In this document: positions 11,414 to 26,286 of the stretch, piece by piece | How the letters are laid out: every line of letters starts with the position of its first letter | How positions within the stretch are numbered: the stretch's first letter is position 1 | From: Trametopsis cervina | Lineage: Eukaryota > Basidiomycota > Agaricomycetes > Polyporales > Irpicaceae | Length of the DNA: 43,364 nt | NCBI GenBank assembly: GCA_022385755.1 | Contig: MU278401.1 | Span: forward strand, 1 to 43,364 | Direction of reading: 5' to 3' | Translations under genes and position numbers: made by a program | Notes under the pieces: model-generated | Told to the model about the DNA's origin: nothing | The model's input: only the letters and a program-made list of their open reading frames with translations | Database searches by the model: none

Positions 11414-11900
11414 CTCGGACACTCACGAAAGCCTTCGAACCAAGGGACGCTGGCCCGTCCTGTTGCAGACATGAAGACCTTTGTTCATCCGCGGCCTCTT
11501 TTTTCTCTCTTTTTCTTTTTGGGTTCTAAGGGATGGATAGGGGAAGGAGGGGCGGCGGGTGCGGTACAACTGCATTGTCATTGGAGAACCTCAAGATATT
11601 CGTGTGCACGGCTCATGCGTCAGCGAAGTGGGTATCTTGGATCATCTGGTCTTCAACGTCTCTTGTATTTCGGTCATTCTTCCGTTTCGACTTCACCTCC
11701 GATGGGACTTCAAGACTCGACGCTGGGAGGAGGGAAGACGAGGAGTCGCGGTAGACAGATATTGGGGAGGGGCTGTGGGGGCTAATGCAGCGTTCTATGC
11801 AACGCCTTCGGATAGCAGTTTGGCATTGGTATTGGTTTGCTTAGGGTGCTTGTCTTCTTGTCTCACGGTTATGGGGTCGGAAATCTCATACTTGGTGACT

Positions 11901-12342
11901 AGAAAATGCCGCTCAATTCTCTTTGATACACGCACTCGGTCGCACGACAATAAGCTATATAGAATTACGCCGTCCAGGTATAAACATGTCGATCCATGAG
12001 TCTATTAGACTGCAGCTTCATGTCTGAAGCTTGTTTCGCGTCGAACGGCTCACTGGGCGATAAAATCATGACCAGTATCCATGCGTGGGTAGGTATTAGC
12101 ATACGATGCGCTGTAGCTATGTTCTAGATGCCATCATTACCTCCAAGATAGTGCCGCCTGAGTCAAGCGGGGAGAGCGTGAGGCGACGACGCATTCTACA
12201 GCAATTACCGGATGTGGAATGATGCCGGGAGACTAAGGTTTTTGCGCGCTTCGTGCCGATCAGCTACAATTTCGACGCCACCAGGTGCAGCATCTTGAAC
12301 GCGTTATTACTCGCGCATCCACCTCCACATTTAACTTGTAAA
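11901..12342. other. intergenic region
   Basis: No coding frame or RNA gene was seen. It holds the end of the duplicated block on the left and presumably the promoter of the Nop4-like gene on the right. Confidence 0.5.
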
Positions 12343-15300
12343 ATGCTGGGAAAAAGAAAGGAGAGGGAAGAAGATGCTTCTACAGAGCAGACACATGGGT
12401 AAGTAAAGTTCCCAACACACGGAACTTTGCTAATACACTCTGTAGGGCTACTGTTTTCGTTTCGAATCTACCCTACTCAGCTACATCGACGGACCTGAAC
12501 ACTCTCTTCTCCGACATTGGCCCTGTACGCTCTGCCTTCGTTGTGTTAGAGCACGAAACCGGTACCTCAAAAGGTGTTGGATATGTCTCATTTGCCATTC
12601 GAGAGGATGCGCAACTTGCTTTTGACAAAGTGAATGAGAGTAGCGGTGAAGGCATCGTTCTAGACGGGAGAAAGCTACGAGTGGAATGGGCTGGCAGTAA
12701 GGTATGTTGCCATAATATTTGCGTCGTATTTTGTGACATACATATACTTTGGGAAGCCTCACAAGGATCGTAAAGAGAAAGAAGCAGTGGAACCTTCTGT
12801 GAAGAAGGAGCCCCCGACACCACGCCCTCCGAAGCCTGTGCATGCCTCTCTCCCCAAAGACCCTCTGGCAATTCGCACGATTATCATGTCTGGCTTACCT
12901 TCAGAGATTGACTCGAAAGTACTCTGGAAAAAAGTCCGGAAGTATACCGGAGCGGAGAAGGTTGAATGGCCCGCCAATACGAACGGCATAGAAGATGCCA
13001 GCACAGGTGCGTCTGATTGTTATATCATTTCAGCTGTCTATAACAGCTAGGGTCGTAGCGCATGTCCTATTCACAAATCCAAGTACTGCTCAAGAAGCGG
13101 TCACCAAGCTGCACGCCCACGTGTATAAAGGAGCACTATTGTCCGTTACTCTAAAGAAGCGTATGGAAGGGCTTGCTAAGCCTGTCACTGCAAAGTCCCA
13201 CAAAAGCTCCGCCAAATCTGAGAAAGACACACCCGCACCCAGTCGCGCTAGTCGTCTCATCGTACGAAATCTGCCATTCGATATCACAGAGCAAGATCTA
13301 CGAGCCGTATTTCTTCCCTACGGGCCTATCCATTCTATCCATATTCCTCTGGAGAAGCCAGCCGTCGAGCAAAATGAGGGTCCCAGTTCACCCGCGAAAC
13401 CACGCACTAAAGGATATGCTTTTGTTTGGATGCTGAGTAAAAAAGACGCGGAGAAAGCGTTGGAAGGTGCGAACGGCCAGAAAGTGCGAGCGGGATTGGC
13501 GAATGGGTTAGTGAGGGATAAGCAGCTGAAGAAAAAGTTAAGGCGAGAGGAAGCGAAGTTGAGGTTGAAAGAAAAGGAGCGCAAGGCCAGAGAGAAGGGT
13601 AAGACAGTGAAGGAAGAAGGCGATGATGAGGTCGACGAGGCAGTGGCTGAAGGCAGTGACGGAGAAGCGAGCGAGGAAGAGGACATGGGGGAACGGACAA
13701 TTGCGGTGGATTGGGCATTGAGTAAGGATAAGTGGGAAGAAGCGAAAGCTAAGATTCGCAGCGATGAGCCTGAAGATAATGAAGGGGAGCTGTCTGGAGC
13801 AGAAAGCGATGCAGATGAAGCTTCAGATGACGAAGATTCAGAAGACAGTCATATCGGCGTCCACGACGGGTCCAGCGATAGCCATGACGATAGTGAAGGT
13901 AGCGATGACGAATCGGATGGCATGAGCGTCGATGGAGATCAACCTACCAAACCGCAGCTCCCGCAAACTGACACAGGTACAACGTTGTTTGTCCGCAATA
14001 TTCCGTTCGAAGCATCAGAAGACGAACTACGAACGACGTACGCACTTTGATTCGCTCTTGATACCCACTTGGGCTCATATCACCTACACCTAGTTTCCGC
14101 GCATTTGGTCCCCTACGATACGCCCGCATCACATTAGATCGTGATACAGGCCGCTCGCGAGGAACCGGGTTTGTGTGCTTTTGGAATAAAGAAGACGCAG
14201 ACAAGGCGATTGAACAGAGTGACATCCTTCGCCAGGAAACGACCGGACCCGAGACAGCATTGGTATGTCGCAGTCGCCCTCAATATTCTGAACGGTGTTC
14301 ACCTAGCTTTTTCAAGCCTAAGAAGAACCCCTTCAAGCTGCCGTCACTGCTAACCCCAGACCCGTCTGCATCCGTGGCGAAAAATCTAGTGCTGCAAGGT
14401 CGTACACTGGATGTCATTCGTGCTGTCACCAGGGACGAAGCTGGCAAACTCAAAGAAGCTGGTGAAAGGCAGCGAGAGAAGGCAGATAAGCGGAATTTAT
14501 ACCTCCTCAGAGAAGGAAGTGAGTTCGCTTCTTGTTTTCACCTATGATACGCTCACGGCCCTCCAGTCATCCTGCCGAATACCCCTGCTGCCGAGAATCT
14601 TCCACAAGCGGAGATTGAGAAAAGGACGTTGTCCTTCAATGCACGGCGTGCTCTTCTACGCTCAAACCCCTCCCTTTATGTCTCCCGCACACGTCTCAGT
14701 ATTCGCCAGCTTCCACTGTTCGTAACAGAACGTATGCTCAAGCGACTGGCCATCCACGCTGTCCGTGCCTTCCAATCTGAGGTCAAGGCCGGGACGCGAT
14801 CTCCGCTCTCCGAGGATGAGCTCGTGGAACCTGCCCCGGATGCCGACGAATTTGAAGCTCGTGCTCCAGCAGGCTCTAAAGGCAACTCGAAAGACCATAG
14901 TCATAAAAAGGGGCGCAGCACAGGTGTCAAACAGACGAAGATAGTCCGTCAGCAGGACCGCGTGGACCCAGTCACTGGCAAAGGACGTAGCAGAGGCTAT
15001 GGTTTCCTGGAGATGGAAAAACATGCGGATGCACTCCGTGTGCTACGTTGGGCAAACAACAATACACAAGTGGGCAAACTGTTTGAGCTTTGGTGGAAGG
15101 AAGATCTCGAGGAGCTCGTCAAGGCGGAGAAGAAGAAAGAGAAGAAGGAAGAAGGGAGACTTGAAAGACTGAAGCGCGAGATCGAAGGCGGTTCAGAGAA
15201 GAAGACGAGGGGCTCGCTTGTTGTTGAGTTCTCGATAGAAAATATCCAGGTCGTCAAGAGACGGGAGACTCATCAACAAGAGCAGCGTTCGGTATGTCGA

Positions 15301-15543
15301 GTATTAATGCAAACGCGCTTCAATAACCGTGTTCTACAGGTTCAGCGTGGTGAGAGCACACGCCAACGAAAACCAAGTGCTGTCATCAAAAAAGAACAGC
15401 AGGAAGAGCCAAAGTCAAAGAAGCGGCGCGTCTCTGACAAACCACGCACCGCTCAGCCTGTCAAAGAAGAAAAACCCGCAAACACAGTTGGATCGTTAAT
15501 CGGAAGGAAGCGGAAAGAGCGGAAGGCAAAAAGAAAAGCATAG
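12343..15543 (+). CDS. NOP4: Nop4/RBM28-type nucleolar RNA-binding protein, five RRMs
   Basis: There are eight exons: 12343-12398, 12446-12701, 12757-13006, 13047-14037, 14094-14262, 14317-14518, 14567-15291 and 15340-15543, giving 950 aa with all phases closed. RRM1 starts near residue 20 (VFVSNLPYS, then KGVGYVSF). RRM2 is degenerate (IIMSGLPSEIDSKVLWKKV). RRM3 has LIVRNLPFDI and KGYAFVWM, RRM4 has LFVRNIPFEA and RGTGFVCF, and the last, atypical RRM has LSIRQLPLFV and RGYGFLEM. An acidic Glu/Asp/Ser block separates RRM3 from RRM4 and a Lys-rich tail ends in RKERKAKRKA, a nucleolar-type basic end. In yeast Nop4 is essential for 27S pre-rRNA processing and 60S subunit assembly; I infer the same role from the domain order. 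It is convergent with the kinase gene ending at 15870. Confidence 0.92.
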
Positions 15544-15869
15544 GCTCTACTGACTAGGGGATGATAGTCCACCATATTTATGCAACTGCGTCAAATGGAT
15601 TGTGATGTATGCAAGAACTACTACGTAATTTCCATCCTAAGATATAGTGCTGCGAGCGAGAGTGCGATGGGATTCCAGGGAGTAGTGGGATCGTTACAGG
15701 GTATATGCAAGTTTGAAAGCAAGGACAACAGTGATGCAGACAACGGAGTAAAACAACAATAGTAACGAGGTCAGTTGCCTTATACGAATATGAAAACGAA
15801 CGATTGTCCATGCTAATGGATAAGGAGTTCATAACGATAGGCTTCTGTTCAGTCTGGATGAAAGAGCAT
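15544..15869. other. convergent 3' intergenic region
   Basis: About 330 bp lie between the stop codons of the Nop4-like gene (+) and the Kin4-like kinase (-). It probably holds both polyadenylation regions; no gene was seen. Confidence 0.6.
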
Positions 15870-18800
15870 CTATTCCTCATCTTCATCCTCTTCCTGTATG
15901 GGAAGTCGGAAGGCTGGCTTGGCACGAGCATTAGGCAGCTGTCGCCTTCCTCCTCTGGCTTCAGGCGGCGCTTCAATGGGCTCGGTGGGTGCAGGCGAGC
16001 TGCGTCCCGCAGATGTACGTGAAACGTTCTTGCTCCTTCCAGTCCTATCAGTCCTGTTCCCGTGGGGTGCCGAGTTAGAGCTACCGCCACTACGTCTGGA
16101 GGAAGAGGATGCTTGCGGTGGTCGCGTGACGTGGCCACGAAGAGGCGGAGAGACTTCGATGGGTGATGGAAAGGAGGTCGAGGTCGCCGAAGGCAGTTGG
16201 CCCAGGCCACCAGCATACCCAGAAACGTCATCATCTTCATCCACCCAATCTGACTCATCGCCCAAACTGAGTGACTGGCGGCCAGTGAAGACGTCGCGAA
16301 TGCCAGTAGTACTAACGGCAGGAGAGATGGCGAGGACTTCTATGGTAGGGGCTTGAGCAGTACGCGTTTGCCATCCCGGTGGTTCCATACCCCACGATTT
16401 TTTCCAGCTCGATCGACCGATGGAATGCAAATACCCGCTGCCATTGCTATGAGAATTGCTAAAGGGCGTCTGTCGCTTCTGGGCGACGAAGGTAGCGGGA
16501 GAATTTCTCTTCGGCGTCTCCTCTACGGGGCTCTTGGCGAAACGTCTTGTAGGAGTACCAATTCTATGGCTCTCAGTTTCGGATAACTCATACAAGGAGC
16601 CGTGCCGTGAAGATGCTAATGAATGATTCGATGACGCAGAGTTCGACCGCAGGTGAGTCTGTCTGAATGGTGTTCCCTGAGAAGTTTGCCGCACGACCCT
16701 AGTAGAAGATCCAGAACCAGCACGACGATGGTTTTTGGGTAGCGGAGAAGCTGTTCTACCGGGATACCAAGAACCAGCAGAGCTGGCCGAAGGAGATTTC
16801 CGATGACGGGGATGCATGGAGATGCTATGTACAGAGGAAGGCCGAGACTCAGAGTTGGGTGTGTGGGCCCCGAACGATCTGCGGCTGGGATCACTCCTTT
16901 GCCGAGTGACGGGGGGCATTGGATCTGAGAAAGCGACGGATTCAAATAGTGCCATCTGAGTAGACGTGACTGACGATCTCTTGGAGTTAACACTACTTGA
17001 GCGGCGTGAGGATACGGAGCCTCGCTTGGCTCGGTTCGCAGTCTTCCTTCCTACTGTCACTTTCGGACGGCTGAGACTAGTGCGTCGTTTGATTGTACCT
17101 CTGCCCCGACCATTTACAGGGCTAGTAGAAGGACTTCCTGGGCCATGAACATGGTATCCCAAGCTCTGAGGGGCAAGCGGAGGCGGCGCTTCCTTGCGTT
17201 TGCCTTTGGCGTCTTCTTTGAACCACATGCGGACGGTGGTCAATAGGCTTGCTCTGTTACGACTGTTAGGCATCTTCCCACTATTCTCCTTTATGGTGGG
17301 TAAACCACCAAGAGAACCAGGCGGGGAGTTCGCAGGAGTTGGTGGCGGGGACTGTCTTGCATTGGCAAGCAACCAGGGCGATCCGACATGCGCTGGTATA
17401 GGTCGTGAGTCCATGCTGTTAGGAGGAGTATGCGGTTCATCCTGTACAGGCTTTAGTGGCGGCGATTTTGTCAACTTGCTAGAACTAGCATGGGAGGACC
17501 TGGGTTCATCGCCTGAATCCGCTCGCTTGCCGTTGTTCTTTTCCTTGTCATCACGAACGACTTCTGCGGATTTCTTCTTCACCAAGCCTGCAGCCTCTAA
17601 GGCAGTAGTCGCTCGTTGCATGATACTGACACTACCCGATCTTCCTTTGCGCCCCTTTGAGCCGTCCTTATCTTTCATACTACCTCCCGGCGTAGATGGA
17701 TGGGACCTAGCCCCGGATTCGGCCGTTCCAGTTGAGGTAGGGGACAGCAAGGGGTTGGTTGGAGACAGAGCACGTGGTGGAGTGGTTGGCCGTTTGCCTG
17801 AAGCTACTGTGGGGGTTGCTGGGATTAGCTGCAACTCCGGCGCCGATTGCGCTGAAACAAGCGTCGCTGGAATCGCAGCACGCTGGCGTTCTTCTCGAGA
17901 AGCACGTCCATATGAACGGCTTTTAGAACCCTTGTCGTGTGTTTTGCGAGGTGGCTCAGGATCGGCAACAGTTGACGCCTGTGACTCTGTCTGTCCAATC
18001 CGAGGTGGCCCTTCTTCTAATGCCTTACGCTCAGCTCTGCGCTTGAGCATCCACCAGAGCGCCCCAGTCGCATCACACGCATCGGTCAGTACGGAGTGAA
18101 CAATTTGGCCAGTGTCAAAACCAAGAGTGCTCAGACTGTTGAGCAGATCCCGTTCCAGCGGAGTAGAGAAGATGAGGGGTGCAGGGGTGCTCAAAATGAG
18201 AGAGAAGTCTTGTGGTGGTGTGATGGTGATGTGCCTCTCCGTGGTTGGCGAAGCCGAATCCGATAAGGTAGATGAAACGGAGCGGCGCTTAGTTCGTGCA
18301 GGAGTCCTGGTGGGCAAGGCCGGCGGATCCTTCGCTGAGGTGTGTGAAGCTGTAGTAGCGCGAGACAGAGAGGGACGGATGGGTAACAAGTCCAAAAAGT
18401 CGGCTTCCTCTTGTACTTTATCCATCGTTAAAGCATGCTTTTCTAAATTAAGAGCTGCCATCTTCAAAGTGCTGTCACTGGCCACTCGGTTAAGCGCCGT
18501 GTATTCGTGACCCTGAACTACGTCAACCAAAGCATCTTCAGGAGGCGTGGAGGGCGTAGAGGGTGAGAACTCGGAAGATGCTGAGTGGTATGTAGCGTCG
18601 GAGGCGTCTGACGAGATGGGAATCGGGTGTACAGCCAGGAGCGACGTCGCTCCAGGGGTGGGGGACACGGACCGCGAGTCGACAGCTATGCCGTCATTTG
18701 CTGGCGGTGCGTTCTTCGGTGAGGTGAACCAGGAATGCGAGAGGATTTGCTCTATAGTGAAGCGCTTTGTTGGTTCGACCTGAAGTACGTTTCTGAGTAA

Positions 18801-19748
18801 ATCTCGTGCGTCTACGACATAGCTGTCAGCAAGGGATATCCTGAGTTTACACAGGTATCTTACCATCCGACAACCACTCCGGATCCTCAAACTCTCCTCG
18901 AATTACTTTCGCTCGCATGATACTTTCGTCATCGTCATCAAACGGTAACATGCCCGTAAGGAGTGTGTAGAGAATCACGCCTAGTGACCAGACGTCGACC
19001 TCTACGAGTGAAGAATGAATATTGAACGGATAAGTAGATGTTGTTGTAACGTGCCTGGTCCAAGATACTTTTGGGAGAGTAACATTTCCGGTGATGCATA
19101 CCCGGTTGTACCGCAAAATGTCTCCAGCAGTACACCTCGTTCGAATTCCCGTGTAAAACCGAAATCTCCGAGCTTTACGCGGCACCGTTCGTCCAGGAGT
19201 ACGTTCTCCAGCTTCAGGTCGCGGTGAACGATACCCTTCTCGTGGACGTAAGCCACAGCTAGGCAGAGTTGGCCAAAGAATATGCGCGTCTCCTCCTCCG
19301 ATAATCTACCTTTTTCAGCCAGATAGTCGAATAACTCGCCTCCGGAGCATAGCTCGGTCACCAACCAGATGTTGTTTTCGGTCGCAATGACCTCGAAGAG
19401 TTGTGTGACATGTGGATGATGTAGTTGGCGGTGGTGGTGAATCTCACGTGTGAGTGAGGCAGACATGCCCTTTGGGATTTGTTTGATAGCGACCCGTGCA
19501 CCCGTAAGTCGGTGTGTACCCATACGTACTTTACCGTATGTGCCTTTGAAGATAGGCCATAAGCATGAGGGAATTTGACATAGTAAGAGGCACACACCTT
19601 CTCCAATTACTTTCCCAAGGGTGTAGTTACCGACCACTCTAATCTTCTGAGAAGACAGTTCCTTTCCCAGTTCATTGTACGCAGTTGCGAGTTGCGCTTT
19701 GTGGTTCTGTGAGACAGACCCCGTTTGCCTATGACCGGAAGAGGACAT
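15870..19748 (-). CDS. CAMK-family Ser/Thr kinase, Kin4/AMPK-related, long tail
   Basis: There are four exons (minus strand): 19748-19598, 19543-19055, 19001-18864 and 18811-15870, giving 1239 aa. Kinase motifs are complete: the glycine loop around residue 48 (GEGTYGKV), VAIK Lys71, HRDLKLEN with Asp159, DFGF at 177-180, the T-loop (ETFCGTTGYASPE) and the DVWSLGVILYTLL helix. DFGF with the REF continuation resembles Kin4-type kinases, which guard spindle position in yeast; the orthology is inference. A UBA-like helical segment (LLNSLSTLGFDTGQIVHSVL) follows, about 250 residues after the catalytic domain. The remaining roughly 700 residues are Ser/Pro/Arg-rich and disordered, with an acidic end. 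Intron 2 (19002-19054) must be GC-AG (donor GCACGT) to keep PEVDVW in frame. Confidence 0.9.
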
Positions 19749-20294
19749 TGTAACATTTAAGACGTGAAGTAAAGGAACGGAATGAGTTATAGAGAGACGG
19801 AGTGGCTGTTGTGGTCGCAGTCAAGATTGAGGACACACGAGGTCCAAATTGACAGGATATCTGTACGCCCCGCGTGGATTGATTGATGATGCGGATAACA
19901 AAATCGAGTAACAAAGTTTGTTATCGAGTTAAGTCATGTTGGTATCCAAGTGATGTGATGGTCTTATACGGACTAGTTTCTGCATATTGACCGTAGATGG
20001 GCGTATTATTCGCAGCACGTGACACACGCGAGACATTAAACGCGTCGATATTTCACGTTGCCGCCTCGCTGGCCCATTCCCTTTCTGAACATCTGTTTTC
20101 TGTTCACATGACTCATGCGGGCCATGGCCCCCTATGGAGTTTTGGCCCTGCATATTCCGGCCACTATCCTACTCCCTGATCGTGACTTGGCAACAAAAGG
20201 GCCCAATCACTCTTTGTTTACATATACACAGGCGGGTAATTTAAGGCCAGTTCGTGGCAGAGCTGACCCCTCAACTTGCTCACTGACCGTTAAC
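19749..20294. other. divergent promoter region
   Basis: About 550 bp lie between the divergent starts of the Kin4-like kinase and the small zinc-finger-like gene. A CACGTG E-box-like hexamer lies near 20017. No coding frame was seen. Confidence 0.4.
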
Positions 20295-20980
20295 ATGCCC
20301 CCTTCCCCAAAGCCTTTGCTAGAAGGTAAGCCCTTTTACAATGTCTTTGACCCCAGACTTACCTCAAGCAGGGTTTGAAGATAGCCCAGACGGAAAGACC
20401 GTGAGGTGTACACTTTGCGCTTCTTTCAATAGCAGGCATCTGCGGCTGCAGGCTGGTGACTGGATCCTACCTGAGAACACGGCAATTCATCTCAAGTCTG
20501 CTGAGCATGCGAGATGCATCGCAGCTTATAAATGGAATCTGGCGCGGTGGCGCGAAATGGAGGCAAAACAACTCCCTGTGGACGTTACTGTGGGACAAGA
20601 TGTTTACGTCGAAGAATCCATCAACCCAGGATGGCTATCTGTACTTCTGAAGCAGGCAATCAGCCGAAGTACTATCCACACACGCGTGAAGAGGAATAAT
20701 GACGACGCATGCCCGTTCGACAATATGAGTACCTTGATCGACGAAGAAGAAGACGTACGAATGCAACTGGCGTAAGCACATGAGCAAACCGAAAACATCG
20801 TAAATTCCATGAATAATACTAGAAACGACTGTTTTATCGCCTTGCAAGGGGAAACTAGCGGAACAAATAATCGACGGCTCGAAAGCGCGGATGCTGGTGA
20901 TGGAAATACTATCGACGGGCGTGAGACGTGGAGTGCGTAATGACTGGGAAACAAGAATCGAGTCGCAACAGAAGAGGTAG
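20295..20980 (+). CDS. small putative zinc-finger protein, 3' end ambiguous
   Basis: Exon 1 is 20295-20325, the intron 20326-20371 runs from GTAAGC to GCAG, and exon 2 runs from 20372 with a phase-1 junction giving LLEGFEDSPDGKT. A CX2C (CTLC) followed about 26 residues later by H-x5-H (HLKSAEH) and a Cys resembles a U1-like C2H2 finger. An acidic stretch (DEEEDVRMQLA) precedes TAA at 20773-20775, or a GTAAGC donor at 20772. Downstream, the best-looking frame (KLAEQIIDGSKARMLVMEIL) ends at TAG 20978-20980 but does not join in phase with the obvious splice sites. There is either an extra intron or a 1-nt deletion near 20848. The 3' end is only 7 bp from the stop of the convergent Ypk1-like gene. 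I do not recognise the family. Confidence 0.5.
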
Positions 20981-20987
20981 ACATAGC

Positions 20988-23144
<2,157 letters not shown>

Positions 23145-24077
23145 TGTTAAAGCGTGTAGATTTGGGGTATATGGTGGTTGATGCTTGTTGGTAGGTGAAG
23201 AGAAGCGACCCAAATGCTGTGAGAGGGGATAGTAAGCACTGGTGGCGATTTATAATTGTTCTGATCTTATCGCGGAGCCAGCGGGATTAATCTTCGCCTT
23301 TCTCCCATCAGTATGTGTGAACAACGTACCAAATATAAGCTACAGCCTTTGCGCTAGGCGTTGAACCTTTGCGGGAGCGGGAGGTGCAGAGAAGGACAGA
23401 AGACCTACGCGTTAAGTCGTTATAGGAGACTTGCAGGCAGGGATTTACAGATGATCGTCCCTTAACACAGCTTGTATCGAATCGCTGCTTGCGGTCCGGA
23501 AGATCTCTATTGGTGAGCCAGAGGATGCAAGACAATCGGACTGCACAAGCAAGGCAGCGACGAGGTGATGAGTGTACGGGGAAGAGTTGAGTTGGCAATG
23601 GGTGGTCAAGGGCTTCACACTTGACGGCGTCTTTCAGCTGATGTTACCGGGCGCAACAATCGTTGAACTGATGCATCATTGTCTGTAGGTAGTTCTCGCG
23701 ATGTACAGACGATCCGTGGCTGGAGGCTGTCCAGTGAGCAACTCGACAGTATACAGCAAAGTACAACGCAGTCCATCTTAGACCGCAACTTGCGACCCTC
23801 GATTGTGTAGGCGCCCATAAGAGGTGACGTTACGTCCTGTTACATAGACGCCGTTATGTCACGTTGGCCATGGACGGTCAGCGCTAATATGTGCTCATGA
23901 ACCAGCCACCAGCCGCACTGCGAGCAATTGTTCCCTGTACTGCACTTCAGTGACGACTCACGATGAGATTTAGTGCGCCTCGTTCTGAGTCGCCCTCGCC
24001 TGTGCGAAGGTAGTTCTTCACTTACACGCTTTCTATACTGCATTTATTAATATCCTATATATAGGCAAACATCCGCC
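23145..24077. other. divergent intergenic region
   Basis: About 930 bp lie between the divergent starts of the Ypk1-like and GLE1 genes. Short frames here start at non-ATG codons and show no domain or splice continuity. It is presumably two promoters back to back. Confidence 0.5.
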
Positions 24078-25985
24078 ATGAGGAGATCAACATACGGCGT
24101 ACCTTCAGATTCAGACGACTCTTCAGATGCTGAGTCTGTCTCGTCCTCCTCATCAACAGAATCCTTCTTCTATGAAACCGAATCAGAAGGGGCAGAATCT
24201 TCGCGGTTGGGCAGCGAGGTCAGCGTCGCCCCAGCGTCACACGCCGTCCCGAGCTCCCAGCCAAGGCGTGTGAGGCGCCATGGGCAAAGCGTATCTGAGC
24301 AACATAATATCGAAGATATGCTCGCCTCAATCCGCCTCAGAGTAGCACATCATGATGTATACGAAGAATGGGAGCAGCAAACGCGCAAGGACGCATTTGT
24401 GAGTTCATCTCGGAAGTTGAGAAGGTATCCTAGATTGACTTCGGAATAGGTCACGGCGAGGCAAGAACATGCGGTTCTGAGGGAGACCCGTCGGCATAAC
24501 GTGGCTACAACTCAGACAGAGGCATCTAGCAGTCAGACTGCTCTACACCAGCGACAACTCCAAGAGATACAATCGAAACTTGCTCACTTCAGAGGGCTGC
24601 AGCAGCAACAGGAGCAAAAGCTGAGAGCAGCGTGGAGTGAGAGGAACGGGCAAATATGGAAGAGAGTAGAGGGTGTCATTAAGCTTGAAGAGGATAAAGT
24701 GCGAGCGAAGCTGGAGGCTGAACGTCGGAAGAGAGAAGAGGAAGAGCGGAGACAACAGGAAGCCGAGCAGCGTGCGAGACAGGAACAAGAGCTCAAGTTG
24801 CAGGAGGAGCTGCGCCAACGTAAGGCTCAGCAGGAGAGAGAGCAACAGAAAGCGAAGGAGGAGGAAGAGCAGCAACGCAAGAAGGAGGAGAGCGCCCAGA
24901 AAGTGGTGCAGGACCAAGCTCTGGATGCGACGCTGAAGAACTTGGGTGTTTCAACAGCTGCAGAAGACTGGAAAAGAGGTCGAGAGCTGCTGAAGGTTTG
25001 GTTTTGATGTCCACCGGAGTGGTAGCACGCTGACGTCTCGCCTCAGAAACTGAAGTCGGGTCCCATGAAGACTGTCAAAGGCGACAAGCAGATGAAGGCT
25101 GTTTGGAGTGCGGGCCGTCGTCAAATAACACCCAAGATTGGGCAGTTGACAAACGACCCTCAGTCGATAGCCCGTATAGTATGTTTTCTCTACGTTTGTA
25201 TGACTCTCATACTCAACTTGCATCAGACTCAACAGCTCATTGACATCGTCCGCCCGGCCACCCCTCATCCCAAACCGATATACTTCGCTCTGCTCTCCTC
25301 GCTCTCGAAAGCTATCCTTCTGCAGGCTGAGACAGAAGTTACAGCTGAGAAGCGCAGTGCAATTCCGCTTGCACAAGTCACAGCGAACCTGCTTGGTTCA
25401 GTAGATCGCTTCTGCGACATATTCTGGGCGAAGCTATGCCAACGTGCCGGAGGCTGGCCCGTGCCTCATACCGTCCCATCCGTGGATACAGACGATACGC
25501 CTTTTGATGAACCTACGAGACGCAAGGCCTTAGGCTATCGGGCGGATGAGTCCGCCTCAGATTACTCGAACAGAGTCGCGGGGATAATGCGCGTCTACTT
25601 CCATGTCGTGCATGCTCAGGTTGACAAAGTAATCGATGCGCGATTCCGGCTACCAAGGTATTGGACATTTTTTGCGCGGATGCTGGCGCAACCGCCCCTC
25701 CTTGAGGCTCCCGTTGGGCCGGAAGTCCTTTTTGGTAAGTTGTCGGCCACCTACGCGATTCCTATCCTAATCGAGTTTTAACCAGCCGCACTGGATGTCG
25801 GCGGCGTGTCAGCCCGCGAAATATGGGGCGTGCAATGGGTCAAGCTCCTCGGCGTACTATATGAGGGTGTCACGGCCGGTTTGTTTGGAGAAGAGGGCAG
25901 GCTTATAGGAGGGAAGTCGGCTGAGGGCACCGCCGCCCGCGTTCGAGTCCAGCTCGAGATTGAGAGGATTATGGGAGTTCTGTAG
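24078..25985 (+). CDS. GLE1: mRNA export factor GLE1
   Basis: There are five exons: 24078-24398, 24450-24995, 25047-25178, 25227-25734 and 25786-25985, giving 568 aa. The N-terminal third is acidic and Ser-rich. A long charged coiled coil (about residues 125-270, EEERRQQEAEQRARQEQE) follows. The C-terminal GLE1-like HEAT-repeat domain is then seen in KTVKGDKQMKAVWSAGRRQI, the IPLAQVTANLL helix, FWAKLCQRAGGWPVP and GYRADESASDYSNRVAGIMR. GLE1 sits on the cytoplasmic face of the nuclear pore. With inositol hexakisphosphate it activates the DEAD-box ATPase Dbp5 to release mRNA-export factors, and it also acts in translation. Length and layout fit fungal GLE1. Confidence 0.93.
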
Positions 25986-26286
25986 CGAATGTACTATCAT
26001 TCTGATTTCACGCTTTGCGCACTGCATCTACGTATCCGTTTTGGAACGCTTCCATAGCTTTATAATGATCTCCCAGTGTAATATACGGGACATTCATGCT
26101 ATCTTCAACGCGCTGGGTCTCACGTCGTTGCCATAGAATATGAGCGGTTCACACGATAGGCACGGCTAGATGCGATAGCTTCATTGACATGGTGAGAGAT
26201 ATCAACCTGCGAGCCGTGCTTGAGCTGGTGCCGGGAGCACAGATGAGTTCGCACCCTGCAGCAAAACCTTTTCTTTTGGCCATGTA

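Larger units (their letters stand above)
7745..11900 (+). repeat. segmental duplication, copy B
   Basis: This is the second direct copy of the segment at about 565-4370. Here the zinc-finger gene is intact across its intron, and the downstream locus stays open across three shared introns in one frame. The copies are separated by about 3.4 kb holding the stomatin-like gene, so this is a spaced direct duplication rather than an abutting tandem. No transposase, terminal repeat or LTR was seen at the edges, which suggests ectopic recombination or local segmental duplication rather than a mobile element. Confidence 0.85.

Noticed and set aside
13318..13718. Two Ser/Leu-rich minus-strand frames
   Set aside because: They are antisense to the acidic, Lys-rich part of the Nop4-like gene; the composition is that of a shadow frame.
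17194..18099. Plus-strand 301-residue open frame
   Set aside because: It is antisense to the low-complexity tail of the Kin4-like kinase, where GC-rich codons keep the opposite strand open.
24543..24917. Minus-strand Leu-rich frame resembling a membrane protein
   Set aside because: It is the reverse complement of the GLE1 Glu/Gln/Lys coiled coil, which always yields Leu/Phe runs.
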